Numbered from the stretch's first letter, positions 24,184-33,173 are shown. The stretch: DNA of 64,000 nt from Acetobacter pomorum (GCF_002738225.1 NZ_PEBQ01000135.1:1-64000); one strand, 5' to 3'. Numbers and translations are program-made. The notes: generated by a model from the sequence alone, not told the origin.

Positions 24184-25539
24184 ATGGCATCTGGCCCAGA
24201 GAAAAAAGCATTACCATCTGGCTCTGTTCTGGCAGAAGCACGGCGTGTCAGCCGTTTTTATCATAAGGATAGCGCGGCAGATGTGCAGGTGCTGGATGAC
24301 ATCAGCCTTACTTTACGCGCTGGAGAAATAGTGGGGCTTTTGGGGCGTTCTGGTTCCGGTAAATCCACCTTATTGCGCATTTTGGCTGGTTTGCTTCCTC
24401 CTTCATCGGGAGAAGTGTTGTGGAAGGGGAAGCCCCTGCACAAGCCTACACAGGAAATTGCTGTGGTGTTTCAGTCCTTCGCGCTCTTTCCGTGGATGAC
24501 TGTGGAAGAAAACGTGGCGCTGGGGCTGGATGCCCGTGGGATTGCGGCCCCGGAGCGGGATAAACTGGTTGATGATGCCATAGACCTGATTGGTTTGGGC
24601 GGATACGAAAATGCGTGGCCCAAGGAACTTTCTGGCGGCATGCAGCAACGTGTGGGGCTGGCTCGCGCCTTGGTGGTGCATCCTGATCTGCTGTTGATGG
24701 ATGAGCCTTTTTCTGCCCTTGATGTGCTGACAGCCGAAAATCTGCGCACCGATTTGATAGAGCTTTGGTCGGAAGAAAAGCTTCCTGTTCAAAGTATGCT
24801 GATTGTGACGCATAATATTGAAGAAGCCGTGTTGATGTGTGATCGCATCATTATTGCGTCTTCCAATCCCGGGCGTATTGCTCACGTGCTCCATGTGCCG
24901 TTTGCACATCCACGCAACCGCGAGGATGCGGAGTTTCGCAAGCTGGTGGATCATATCTACGCGCTGATGACCCAACGCGCCCCTATTGTGTCTGAGGCTG
25001 ATCTGGCACGTATGGGTAAGGCGCAGGCTTCGCCCCTCACCCGTTCTTTCAGGGCTTTAGTGCCGGTTTCCATTACCATGATGATCGGGATGATGGAGGC
25101 TTTGGCTGCTCCACCACTCAATGGGCGGGCAGATTTACCTGTGCTGGCAGAAAAACTTCAGCTTGAACTGGATGATCTGTTCCCATTGGGGGAATCTCTA
25201 GAACTTCTGCGTCTTGCTGAACTGGAAGATGGCGATATCCTGCTCACCAACGAAGGCGTGCATTTTGTTCTGAGTGATCTGGATGAGCGTAAGGCTATTA
25301 TGGGGCATGCGCTGCTCCATAATGTGCCATTGGTGCGTATGATCTGCACCTTGTTGGATGAACGGCCCACGCACAGCATTAAAGCAGAGCGTTTCCGTAG
25401 TGAGCTGGAAGACAGCATGTCTGCCGACTACGCGCGCCAGACCCTTCAGACCATTATTGGTTGGGGCCGCTTTGCCGAACTTTTTGATTACGATGAAGAA
25501 GGAGACCGCTTCTTTCTGGAAGATGCAGCCCCGGAATAA
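24184..25539 (+). CDS. ABC transporter ATPase with C-terminal AAA-associated domain
   Basis: A 451-residue protein. Residues about 10-265 form a TauB/SsuB-like ATPase: Walker A GRSGSGKST, Q-loop FQSFALFPWMT, signature LSGGMQQR, Walker B LLMDEPFSALD, and H-loop VTHNIEEA. Residues about 290-445 are a separate domain of the kind often called AAA-associated C-terminal, possibly regulatory. It pairs with the duplicated permease just upstream. The substrate cannot be told from sequence. Confidence 0.88.
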   Translation: MASGPEKKALPSGSVLAEARRVSRFYHKDSAADVQVLDDISLTLRAGEIVGLLGRSGSGKSTLLRILAGLLPPSSGEVLWKGKPLHKPTQEIAVVFQSFALFPWMTVEENVALGLDARGIAAPERDKLVDDAIDLIGLGGYENAWPKELSGGMQQRVGLARALVVHPDLLLMDEPFSALDVLTAENLRTDLIELWSEEKLPVQSMLIVTHNIEEAVLMCDRIIIASSNPGRIAHVLHVPFAHPRNREDAEFRKLVDHIYALMTQRAPIVSEADLARMGKAQASPLTRSFRALVPVSITMMIGMMEALAAPPLNGRADLPVLAEKLQLELDDLFPLGESLELLRLAELEDGDILLTNEGVHFVLSDLDERKAIMGHALLHNVPLVRMICTLLDERPTHSIKAERFRSELEDSMSADYARQTLQTIIGWGRFAELFDYDEEGDRFFLEDAAPE

Positions 25540-25553
25540 CGTGCAGTCTGTTT

Positions 25554-26090
25554 TTATGTGGGGCTAAAGTAACGGGCAAATTCCTTGCGGGCTTTGGCAA
25601 CTTTAGGGCTGATAACAGCCTGACAGTAGCCAGCCATAGGGTTGCGGGCATAATAATCAAAATGCGCTTCTTCTGCTGCCCAGAAGGTTGTTAGGGGCTG
25701 AATTTCAGTCACCAAAGGCTGATCACCCCATATTTTTTGCTGCGTGATGGCCTGTTTGGTTTGTTCTGCAATCTGTTTTTGCTGCTCATTCTCATAGAAA
25801 ATAACAGAGCGATACTGCGTCCCCCTATCATTCCCCTGCCGATTCAGGGTTGTGGGATCGTGCATGATAAAGAAGATGCGTAAAATTTCAGCATAGCTGA
25901 TGATGGTCGGATCAAACTCCAGCCGAATAACCTCGGCATGGCCTGTCTGCCCGGTGCACACTTGCTGATAGGTGGGGTGTTGCACATTGCCCCCAGCATA
26001 GCCCGGGGCAATGGAGAGAATGCCTTTCATGCCGCGGTAAATGGCTTCCAGGCACCAGAAGCATCCACCGCCTAATATTGCTGTTTCCAT
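25554..26090 (-). CDS. msrA: Peptide-methionine (S)-S-oxide reductase MsrA
   Basis: Repairs the S-epimer of methionine sulfoxide. It has 178 residues from the ATG at 26090, preceded by AAGGGG. The active-site motif GGGCFWCLEAIYRGMKG (Cys10) and YAGGNVQHPTYQQVCTG are standard, and a further Cys in AGYCQ may resolve the disulfide. The longer frame to 26135 is rejected because the ribosome site fits the internal ATG. It is convergent with the ABC ATPase gene, with a 14-bp gap. Confidence 0.95.
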   Translation of the reverse strand: METAILGGGCFWCLEAIYRGMKGILSIAPGYAGGNVQHPTYQQVCTGQTGHAEVIRLEFDPTIISYAEILRIFFIMHDPTTLNRQGNDRGTQYRSVIFYENEQQKQIAEQTKQAITQQKIWGDQPLVTEIQPLTTFWAAEEAHFDYYARNPMAGYCQAVISPKVAKARKEFARYFSPT

Positions 26091-26169
26091 GCTTCTGTTC
26101 ACCCCTTTCTTGTGTGGGCAATAGCCTGCCAGCAATTAAGCCAGCAGGCTATATCGGCTCGCGCGGTTG

Positions 26170-28863
26170 TTACCCGATGCGAGACAGAGCGGCCTTAAGG
26201 CGTACACATTCGCCTTGCTGCGCTTCTAGGCGGTCCCGCATTTCCTGTACCACTTCCGGTTTGGCGCGGGTGACGAAGTTTTGGTTGCCAAGTTTCTTTT
26301 CCGTTTTGGCAACTTCATCTTCCGCCTTGCCTAACTCCTTTTTCAGACGAGCACGTTCGGCATCCAGATCAATCAACCCGGCCAGTGGGATAATAAGGGT
26401 TGCCTCATCCACAACAGCCTGCGCGGAACCATGCGGAATATCACCCTGCAATGGCGCAATTTCCGAAACGCGGGCCATACGGCCAATGGCTTCCTGCCAA
26501 CGCTGTGCGTGTTCCAAGGTTTGCGGCAAGGCATCTTTCAAAAAGACCGGAGCTTTCTGCGCCGGTGGCACGTTCATTTCTGCGCGCACCGTGCGGATTT
26601 CTGTAATCAGGCGGATAATCTGATCGCACTCTGCCTGAGCGGCTTCTGCATCGGCTGGCACGATAGGTTCTGGCCAGCTAGCAGAAATGAGGCTGCCTTC
26701 TTCCCCATACCCAAAGGAATGCCACAGCGTATCCGTTACAAACGGAATAACAGGCTGCAACAGACGTAGGATAACGCCCAGAACATAAGCCGCTACAGCG
26801 CGAATTTCTGCGGCTTCGGCTTCATCCGTGGAGTTGAATACGGGCTTTGCAAACTCCAGGAACCAGTCACAGAAGCGGTTCCAGACAAAGCGGTAACAGC
26901 TGAGCGCGTATTCATCAAAACGATAGGAATCCAGCGCCCGGGTTGCTTCCGTAATGGCAGCAGCAGCTTCCGCAATAATCCAGCGGCCCAGCGGAGATTT
27001 AACGGTTGCCGGGTCAAACTCTTCTACAGGTTTAACGCCGTTCATTTCGCAGAAACGTGCGGCATTCCAGAGCTTGGTGATGAACGCGCGGTAGTCTTCT
27101 ACCCGCTTGCGGCCCAGCTTAACATCTCGCCCAATGCCGGTAAGCGCGCAAATGGTAAAGCGCATGGCATCCGCGCCGTACTGATCAATCAGTTCCAGCG
27201 GATCAATGCCGTTGCCTTTACTCTTGGACATTTTCTGCCCGTGCTCATCACGCACAAGGCCATGAATGAAGATGTTGCGGAACGGCACATCGTGCATGAA
27301 GTGTTGGCCCATCATCATCATCCGGGCAACCCAGAAGAAGATGATATCAAAACCTGTAACCAGCACATCAGTGGGGTAATACCGAGCAAGTTCTGGTGTT
27401 TTATCCGGCCAACCCAGTGTGGAGAACGGCCAGAGGGCAGAAGAAAACCACGTATCCAGCACATCTTCATCACGCCGCAGTTCTACGGCCTTGCCGTAAT
27501 GGGCGTTGGCCTGTGCCTGCGCATCTGCTTCATCATGCGCCACAAACACGTGTTCATCCGGCCCGTACCATGCAGGAATACGGTGGCCCCACCAAAGCTG
27601 GCGCGAAATGCACCACGGTTGGATGTCACGCATCCATGCAAAAAAAGTGTTTTCCCACTGTTTGGGAATAAAGCTGGCACGGCCGGATGTAATGGCTTCT
27701 ACTGCTGGGCCGGACAGTTTACCGGCATCACAGTACCACTGGGTGGTCAGGCGCGGCTCAATAACGGCTCCGCCACGTTCAGCATGTGGCACCTGATGGC
27801 GATGGGGTTCAATTTTTTCCAGCCAGCCATCTTCTTCCAGACGGGCGACAATGGCTTTACGAGCCTCCTCGCGGGAAAGGCCAGACAGGCTGCGCACAAA
27901 GGCTGGGTCAGCCAGCCCTTCAGCAGCAGTCAGATCCTGCTCAATTTCATCCAGCACAATGCGGGCCTGATCGTCTAGAACAGAGATCATGGGCAGGTTG
28001 TGGCGGCGGCCGACTTCAAAATCGTTAAAATCGTGCGCGGGGGTAATTTTAACAGCACCGGTGCCTTTTTCCGGGTCTGAATGTTCATCCGCAACAATCG
28101 GGATCAGACGGCCAGTGAGTGGCAGACGAACGGATTTGCCAATCAGGCTTTTATAACGCTCATCTTCCGGGTGAACTGCCACAGCCGTATCGCCTAGCAT
28201 GGTTTCGGGCCGGGTGGTGGCAACGGTTATTGTGGTATCCTCTGCCCCTTCAACCGGGTAGCGGATATACCATAGGTTACCGGCAACATCCTTGCTTTCC
28301 ACTTCCAGATCAGAAATGGCGGAGCGGAAAACCGGGTCCCAGTTTACCAGCCGGCGGTCACGATAAATCAGCCCTTCGTTGTAAAGGGTTACAAACACTT
28401 CCCGCACTGCGCGGGAAAGGCCTTCATCCATTGTAAAGCGTTCGCGCGGCCAATCAAGCGATGCCCCAAGGCGGCGCAACTGCTTTGTAATGCCGCCGCC
28501 GGACTGTTCTTTCCACTCCCACACGCGTTCGATAAACGCATCGCGGCCCATTTCCTGGCGCGTTTTGCCTTCGGTGGCCAAAGTGCGTTCCACCACCATC
28601 TGGGTGGCAATGCCTGCGTGGTCTGTGCCGGGCTGCCACAGGGTATCAAACCCCTGCATGCGCTTCCAGCGGATAAGTGTGTCCTGCAATGTCATGGTCA
28701 GGGCATGGCCCATGTGCAGGGTACCGGTAACATTCGGCGGTGGAATCATAATGGTGAACGGCTTTTTGCCGCTGTTGGGCTGGGCAGAAAATGCCTTTCT
28801 GCTTTCCCATAATTCATACAGGCGTGTTTCTATCTGGGCCGGCTCAAAAGACTTGTTCAGCAT
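26170..28863 (-). CDS. valS: Valyl-tRNA synthetase
   Basis: Class I synthetase that charges tRNA-Val. It has 897 residues from the ATG at 28863, which gives the family N-terminus MLNKSFEPAQIETRLYELW. The HIGH motif is PPPNVTGTLHMGHAL and the KMSKS loop is KMSKSKGN. A C-terminal coiled-coil arm (LDAERARLKKELGKAEDEVAKTEKKL) is present. The frame stays open up to 28932, but that extension would run through a terminator-like hairpin and is not family-like. Regulation may involve that hairpin. Confidence 0.96.
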   Translation of the reverse strand: MLNKSFEPAQIETRLYELWESRKAFSAQPNSGKKPFTIMIPPPNVTGTLHMGHALTMTLQDTLIRWKRMQGFDTLWQPGTDHAGIATQMVVERTLATEGKTRQEMGRDAFIERVWEWKEQSGGGITKQLRRLGASLDWPRERFTMDEGLSRAVREVFVTLYNEGLIYRDRRLVNWDPVFRSAISDLEVESKDVAGNLWYIRYPVEGAEDTTITVATTRPETMLGDTAVAVHPEDERYKSLIGKSVRLPLTGRLIPIVADEHSDPEKGTGAVKITPAHDFNDFEVGRRHNLPMISVLDDQARIVLDEIEQDLTAAEGLADPAFVRSLSGLSREEARKAIVARLEEDGWLEKIEPHRHQVPHAERGGAVIEPRLTTQWYCDAGKLSGPAVEAITSGRASFIPKQWENTFFAWMRDIQPWCISRQLWWGHRIPAWYGPDEHVFVAHDEADAQAQANAHYGKAVELRRDEDVLDTWFSSALWPFSTLGWPDKTPELARYYPTDVLVTGFDIIFFWVARMMMMGQHFMHDVPFRNIFIHGLVRDEHGQKMSKSKGNGIDPLELIDQYGADAMRFTICALTGIGRDVKLGRKRVEDYRAFITKLWNAARFCEMNGVKPVEEFDPATVKSPLGRWIIAEAAAAITEATRALDSYRFDEYALSCYRFVWNRFCDWFLEFAKPVFNSTDEAEAAEIRAVAAYVLGVILRLLQPVIPFVTDTLWHSFGYGEEGSLISASWPEPIVPADAEAAQAECDQIIRLITEIRTVRAEMNVPPAQKAPVFLKDALPQTLEHAQRWQEAIGRMARVSEIAPLQGDIPHGSAQAVVDEATLIIPLAGLIDLDAERARLKKELGKAEDEVAKTEKKLGNQNFVTRAKPEVVQEMRDRLEAQQGECVRLKAALSRIG

Positions 28864-28884
28864 ATGTATTCCACCACACAACGT

Positions 28885-28916
28885 AAAAAAGGCGGCAGGC
28901 ATGTACTGCCTCCGCC
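28885..28916 (-). terminator. Terminator-like hairpin directly before valS
   Basis: On the minus strand GGCGG and AGGCA pair with TGCCT and CCGCC (one bulged base), followed by six T. It ends only about 22 bases before the valS ATG, which leaves no room for a promoter after it. It therefore either ends popZ transcription with valS read through from upstream, or it is an attenuator in the valS leader. Confidence 0.7.
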
Positions 28917-28950
28917 TTTGCAGAGCAATCATCCGGTTTTGGCAGAGTAT

Positions 28951-28985
28951 CCGTTACTGAAAGTAGCTGTGTTACTCAGTAACGG
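28951..28985. repeat. Inverted repeat in the popZ-valS gap
   Basis: CCGTTACTGA and TCAGTAACGG form a perfect 10-bp stem with a 15-nt loop, 18 bases after the popZ-like stop and upstream of the terminator-like hairpin. It has no T tract on either side. Confidence 0.55.
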
Positions 28986-29003
28986 CGTGTCTGATACCCG
29001 GTA

Positions 29004-29645
29004 TTACAGACCGCGCTGCGTCAGACGTTCCACTTCCTTACGGACAGCAGCCTGCACGATACCTGCAAGGTGTGCGTCCAGCCATTTTTTCAGGAACACG
29101 CGCACTTCCTGGCGCACGATATCTTCAACAGTCAGAGACCCTTCATGTGAAATAGCCACTTTTCTCTCCTCATGCTCTCTTAGATACTTATCCTGCAGGG
29201 TCTTCTGCAGAACAGCGAATGAATTTGATGTATCTGACATGGTTTCGTCATTCAGGGGGATTGGGAGAGGGCCAGACATATCGTGTTCTGCCTTTTCAGT
29301 GAGCGGGATCTGTCTTAGATCGGTTACGGATAGAATACCGTCATCATGAGCGATAGGCGATGACTGCACAAGACCCGTATCTTCTCCCATATTGACTGGA
29401 TGTTGCGCTGAGCTGCTGGGCTGGCTGGATTGATGATCTTGCGCGGGTTCCTGTGTAAGCCCTTCCATCATGGAAGGAGAAAGAACCAGCATATCATCGT
29501 CTGCATCACCCTCTGCGGATTCTGTATCCGAAGAAGAAGGAACTGTGGCTGCCAGATGCTCATCATGCAAAGTCTGCCGGATGGAAGACAGTACATCTGC
29601 AACTGATTTACCCGTACCTTCTGATGAACCCTGTGACGATGCCAT
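29004..29645 (-). CDS. popZ: PopZ-like cell pole-organizing protein (DUF2497 family)
   Basis: A 213-residue acidic, mostly disordered protein. The N-terminal region (SVADVLSSIRQTLHDE) and the C-terminal helices (TVEDIVRQEVRVFLKKWLDAHLAGIVQAAVRKEVERLTQRGL, about residues 170-213) match the two conserved parts of the alphaproteobacterial PopZ/DUF2497 family, with a variable Ser/Gln/Asp-rich linker. PopZ forms a polar matrix that anchors the ParB-parS centromere in Caulobacter. That role is inferred here. The tolC-popZ-valS order is shared with other alphaproteobacteria. Confidence 0.8.
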   Translation of the reverse strand: MASSQGSSEGTGKSVADVLSSIRQTLHDEHLAATVPSSSDTESAEGDADDDMLVLSPSMMEGLTQEPAQDHQSSQPSSSAQHPVNMGEDTGLVQSSPIAHDDGILSVTDLRQIPLTEKAEHDMSGPLPIPLNDETMSDTSNSFAVLQKTLQDKYLREHEERKVAISHEGSLTVEDIVRQEVRVFLKKWLDAHLAGIVQAAVRKEVERLTQRGL

Positions 29646-29681
29646 ACAATAACCCCTGCCCTTACCCTTGCTGCTCAGCTT

Positions 29682-31121
29682 TTAGCGTCCTGGTTGGCTG
29701 ACCGCATAATCGTTCAGCCCCCATAGGCGATCTTTTACAGCGTTATAGTAAGCTTTGTCATCATAAAGAGGAACATTCAATTTAAGATCGGCTGCGGTCA
29801 ATCGGCCAATGGCCGCGGCAACGTTATAAGAGCTTAGCACCATGTTGCTCAGGCTTTGTACAAGAGCCACCTGTGCTTGCAACAATGTCTGTTGCTGCTG
29901 CAGCACTTCCAGCGTTGTGCTGGTGCCAACAATTGCCTGTCGTTCCACCCCATCAAGGGCAACAGTGCCGGCTTGAATGGCGGCGCGGTTGCTGTTGATA
30001 GCCGCCTGATAGGCCACCAGTTTTTGCCAGTTTGAAACGGCATCCTGAGCAGCGGTTCTACGCTGCACATCGACTTCACGATGCGCCGCCTGCGCCTGCT
30101 GTTTGGCCTGGCGCACAGCTGAATATTCTGAACCACCCTGATACACCGGAATATTAAAGTTGATCATGGCGTATTTGTTTTCATCAACCTGATTGTTCAG
30201 ACTTTGGTTGACCTGTCTCTGATAGGCGAGTGTAGCGGAAACTTTGGGCATAATGGCTGCTACTGCAACAGCTACAGCATCTTTTTGGGAAGATTCGGTG
30301 AAAAGTGCGTTGATGACATCCGGGTTATTCTTAACCGCCATAGCTGCAGCCATCTGCTCATTTTTAACGGGCAAAACCAATGGCTGAGGTGGTACCAGAT
30401 TAGGTGGCGGCGCCATGCCAACAATTTGCATGTACGTGGCCTGAGCAGTCTGAAGTGTGCCTTCAGACTGTTGGCGGGTGGCCTTGGCCGTTGCATAGGC
30501 GGATTCTGCCTGTGCAACATCTGTGCGGGTAATTTCCCCTACTCGGAAGCGTTCATTTGTTGCGCGTAACTGCTGTTGAAGCACGCGTTCGTTGTTGATG
30601 TTCAGCTGTAAAAGCTGTTCGTCCTCAATAACAGAAACATAGGCGTTCACCACCTGCTTGAAGACTTGCTGTTCAGCAGAAATCAGATGTGCGCGGGCTG
30701 CCATAACCTTGTTGACAGCCTGATGGGTAGAGGCTGTGGTTTTGCCGCCCGTATATAAAGGCTCGTTAATGCTGACACCTGCCGCATAGCCGGGGGTGCT
30801 ATACTTACGAATATACCCACTAGATGGTTGATCCGCGCTGCCCTGATAATCGTTTACACCTTTATAGTAACTCAGCCCGACCGTGCCCGTTACGGTCGGG
30901 CGCCAGCCAGCCAGAGCCGTGGGTACTTGTTCATCTGTAGCACGCAAGACGGCACGGGCTTCCTGTAGGGTTGGGTTTGTAAGATAAGCTGCGGAAAGAG
31001 CTTCTTGCAGCGTATGTGGCACAAAGGTTGGCGAACCACTGCCATCGTATTTCTGCCCCCATGCAGTGGAACTGCATAGCACAACAGCCATACTTACCCC
31101 TGCTCCGCAAATACGCCGCAT
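29682..31121 (-). CDS. tolC: TolC family outer membrane efflux channel
   Basis: A 479-residue protein with a signal peptide (about residues 1-22, cleavage after STAWG) and two repeated long alpha-helical segments typical of TolC. The start is LQEALSAAYLTNPTLQEARAVLRATDEQVPTALAGWRPTV, and the second repeat lies around residues 240-440. It forms the outer-membrane exit duct for tripartite efflux pumps and type I secretion. It is 36 bp upstream of popZ and 121 bp downstream of the methyltransferase gene. No pump genes are nearby. Confidence 0.92.
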   Translation of the reverse strand: MRRICGAGVSMAVVLCSSTAWGQKYDGSGSPTFVPHTLQEALSAAYLTNPTLQEARAVLRATDEQVPTALAGWRPTVTGTVGLSYYKGVNDYQGSADQPSSGYIRKYSTPGYAAGVSINEPLYTGGKTTASTHQAVNKVMAARAHLISAEQQVFKQVVNAYVSVIEDEQLLQLNINNERVLQQQLRATNERFRVGEITRTDVAQAESAYATAKATRQQSEGTLQTAQATYMQIVGMAPPPNLVPPQPLVLPVKNEQMAAAMAVKNNPDVINALFTESSQKDAVAVAVAAIMPKVSATLAYQRQVNQSLNNQVDENKYAMINFNIPVYQGGSEYSAVRQAKQQAQAAHREVDVQRRTAAQDAVSNWQKLVAYQAAINSNRAAIQAGTVALDGVERQAIVGTSTTLEVLQQQQTLLQAQVALVQSLSNMVLSSYNVAAAIGRLTAADLKLNVPLYDDKAYYNAVKDRLWGLNDYAVSQPGR

Positions 31122-31242
31122 CTGATACTCCTGCTTCAGTTACCGTAATTGCCGCCTAAGGCACTGCTCATGCCACGATACTGAACCTATTTCTACAAAT
31201 TTGTAATCATTTGCCGCAGAATATGTTTCTAAAAGTTTATTT

Positions 31243-31896
31243 TCAGAATTCAAAAGTAACGGGCTCGGCCATATCTGGCAGGAGTGGCATCTGTGTTTCA
31301 AAAAGAGTGGTAACAATAAATCCAGACTGATTTTCTGGCTCTCTCATGGCCACAAAAGCTTCAGCCAGCTTGTGGGGGCTGGCCATTACACCTGCCATAC
31401 ATCCGGAGGCAGCAAGCTGAGCAGCGCAGAAAGCGGGAAAATGGAGGATGGCTCCATCAAAGTAAATGACATCATAAGGTGCATTTTCGGCCACACCTGC
31501 ATTCAGGGGTGCAATTATCCAAGAAACATTGAGCGCTTCTTGCTGGCAAAAATGCTTTCCCTGTTCAGCCAGGCGGGTATTGGATTCAAGCGCTGTAACA
31601 TTGGCACCAAGTGCGGCAAAAAGTGCAGCGGTGTATCCGGTGGCAGCACCTACAACAAGCACACGCATCTTTTCTACGGGCATAACGGCCTGAACAAGGC
31701 GTGCTGTCAGTAAAGGTTGGGCCAATAGGCGGCCCTGCCCCAAAGGGAGTGTGATGTCTGCGTATGCAACATCATGTTGGTCGGGCATGACGCAATATTC
31801 ACGAGGTAATTTCCGCATGGCGGATAGCAATGGCAGGTTGGTGATTTCTGAAGGACGGAGTTGATCATCCACCATAAGATTGCGTGTAATTTCCAT
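31243..31896 (-). CDS. Protein-L-isoaspartate O-methyltransferase family protein
   Basis: SAM-dependent methyltransferase of the Pcm type, 217 residues from the ATG at 31896 (AAAGG 8 bases upstream). The N-terminus MEITRNLMVDDQLRPSEITN and the SAM motif VLVVGAATGYTAALFAAL are typical of the alphaproteobacterial version found next to tolC. The normal GxGxGY motif is degenerate (GAATGY), so repair of isoaspartate is not certain. A GTG at 31959 with AGGA upstream would add 21 residues and is a credible alternative start. Confidence 0.8.
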   Translation of the reverse strand: MEITRNLMVDDQLRPSEITNLPLLSAMRKLPREYCVMPDQHDVAYADITLPLGQGRLLAQPLLTARLVQAVMPVEKMRVLVVGAATGYTAALFAALGANVTALESNTRLAEQGKHFCQQEALNVSWIIAPLNAGVAENAPYDVIYFDGAILHFPAFCAAQLAASGCMAGVMASPHKLAEAFVAMREPENQSGFIVTTLFETQMPLLPDMAEPVTFEF

Positions 31897-32064
31897 ATCT
31901 TTGCCTTTTGAAAGCGGCATTGGAGAGGAATTCTGCAAAATTGCGGCCTGAACTGTCACGTTTTCCTATCCCTTGCGGTTAATATGTGCCCTTTAGGGTT
32001 CCCGATAGATCAAGGGCAAAACATTTTGTGACATACTGATTTAAGTTTCGCACAACACAACGGC

Positions 32065-32093
32065 TTGACCAATGCGACAGAACAGGAGATAAG
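32065..32093 (+). promoter_or_regulatory. Probable promoter of tRNA-Cys
   Basis: TTGACC and GATAAG are separated by 17 bp, and the expected start would be about 10 bases before the tRNA. Spacing and -35 fit a sigma70-type promoter. The -10 is only a fair match. Confidence 0.5.
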
Positions 32094-32110
32094 GCTCTCC
32101 ATCACCCGAT

Positions 32111-32184
32111 GGTCTGGTGGCAGAATGGTGATGCAGCGGACTGCAAATCCGCGAATGTGGGTTCGATTCCCGCCCAGACCTCCA
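32111..32184 (+). tRNA. tRNA-Cys (anticodon GCA)
   Basis: A 74-nt cloverleaf with encoded CCA. The acceptor stem is GGTCTGG/CCAGACC. The anticodon arm is GCGGA-CTGCAAA-TCCGC with GCA at 32143-32145. The T arm contains GTTCGATTC. It stands alone with no adjacent integrase or repeated 3' end that would mark an attachment site. Confidence 0.97.
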
Positions 32185-32550
32185 TCTCCCTACGAAGCTA
32201 AAAGACAATGCTTGACATTTTCCGCAGAAAACTGCGGTTGTCAGCTCTTGTCCGTATGACATGATGAAGCATGCCAAAAAATTTTTGGGGTATCTCCAAT
32301 AATGTGTGAAATGTCTATGTTCTAGAGATATCTGGCTCGCACCTGTAGGTTGTTCGGATAATTTTTACTATTTTAATCAAAACGGGTTTTTAAAAAAAAT
32401 TCTTGCCGTTTCAGCTTGGGTAAAAATTTCACAGTAAGGCTTTGGGCAGTCTGCTTATTTTGGATAGTCTGGGGTGCAGGTAGAGGCGTTGCCTCTTGGT
32501 GCTGCTGCGTTCACATTCCCGCGGTTATAATTTTATAAAAGGATACTCTC
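32185..32550. other. AT-rich non-coding interval after tRNA-Cys
   Basis: 366 bases with no convincing gene. A stem CCGCAG/CTGCGG with an AAAA loop at 32222-32237 may end the tRNA transcript, though it has no T-run. The middle part (32350-32430) is markedly AT-rich with T and A tracts, unlike the rest of the window, and is the likely promoter area of the small gene at 32551. Confidence 0.5.
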
Positions 32551-32811
32551 GTGAGTAATGATACGACCGTACAAAATGGTGTTTTGCGTTCTGTTAAAGT
32601 GTTGAAGGACGGAAGCACCAAGGCAAAGCTGTGCTTTACGAAGCAGGATCAGAATATTGAATTTTCTGTAACCGTGACGCTACCGCCAACGCCGGGTGCA
32701 AGTGCTGATGCTGCGTTTGTTGATACGGCCAATCTGCTTGGTCTGACAAAAGTTGCTATTCAGAAGTTGGCGAAAGATCAGAACCTCACGCTTCCGAATT
32801 TTGCGGAATAA
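32551..32811 (+). CDS. Small hypothetical protein
   Basis: 86 residues, GTG start with AAAGGAT ten bases upstream. I do not recognise the family. The sequence alternates polar and hydrophobic residues (KLCFTKQDQNIEFSVTVTLPP), suggesting a small beta-sheet part, followed by a helical part (TKVAIQKLAKDQ). There is no signal peptide or membrane segment. The good ribosome site and normal amino-acid composition support a real gene. It lies in an AT-rich stretch between tRNA-Cys and a small membrane protein. Confidence 0.7.
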   Translation: MSNDTTVQNGVLRSVKVLKDGSTKAKLCFTKQDQNIEFSVTVTLPPTPGASADAAFVDTANLLGLTKVAIQKLAKDQNLTLPNFAE

Positions 32812-32915
32812 AAGATATTGCGGGCAGCGAATCTATAAAAATGCGTCTGCCCGCGTGTCTTGGGATTCGGTATTTTCGGGCCGACCGTAAATATTTCGCT
32901 GTAAAGGATTGGACT

Positions 32916-33173
32916 GTGCAGAAAAATTTTGTCGCTGTTTTTCTGGAAAAAGTAGAGCAGATAAATGCAGGTCGATCCATTTATGCCAGCGCCGGAGCTT
33001 TCCTATGTGTTTGCTTCATGCTGGGGTTGGCAAACTTGATCTGCCATTTTGGCCTGCATATTGATCTAGCCTATCTGGTGCGTGATTTGATTTTTATCAT
33101 GGCATTTTACTTTTTTCTGCCACCTCTTATTTTGTGGGTTGCAAAAGGCAGGTTACCGGGTGGCGGTAACTAG
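32916..33173 (+). CDS. Small inner-membrane protein, unknown
   Basis: 85 residues from a GTG at 32916, with AAGGA eight bases upstream. The frame extends upstream to 32841 but that start lacks a ribosome site. Two hydrophobic segments are visible, about residues 25-47 (YASAGAFLCVCFMLGLANLIC) and 55-75 (VRDLIFIMAFYFFLPPLILWV), with short charged ends. I do not recognise the family. It may be co-transcribed with the 86-residue gene 104 bp upstream. Confidence 0.6.
   Translation: MQKNFVAVFLEKVEQINAGRSIYASAGAFLCVCFMLGLANLICHFGLHIDLAYLVRDLIFIMAFYFFLPPLILWVAKGRLPGGGN

Noticed and set aside
27241..27978. 245-residue plus-strand frame
   Set aside because: Shadow of valS on the opposite strand.
28864..28932. 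Longer valS start at 28932
   Set aside because: It would encode a terminator-like hairpin as protein and add 23 atypical residues; the family starts at MLNKSFEP. I kept the fact that the frame is open as part of the attenuator idea.
32111..32184. tRNA-Cys as an attachment site of an island
   Set aside because: No second copy of the tRNA 3' end and no integrase in the following kilobases.
32041..32277. 78-residue minus-strand frame containing GRWRSGRESNPHSRIC
   Set aside because: It is the antisense of tRNA-Cys, a well-known false ORF pattern in databases.
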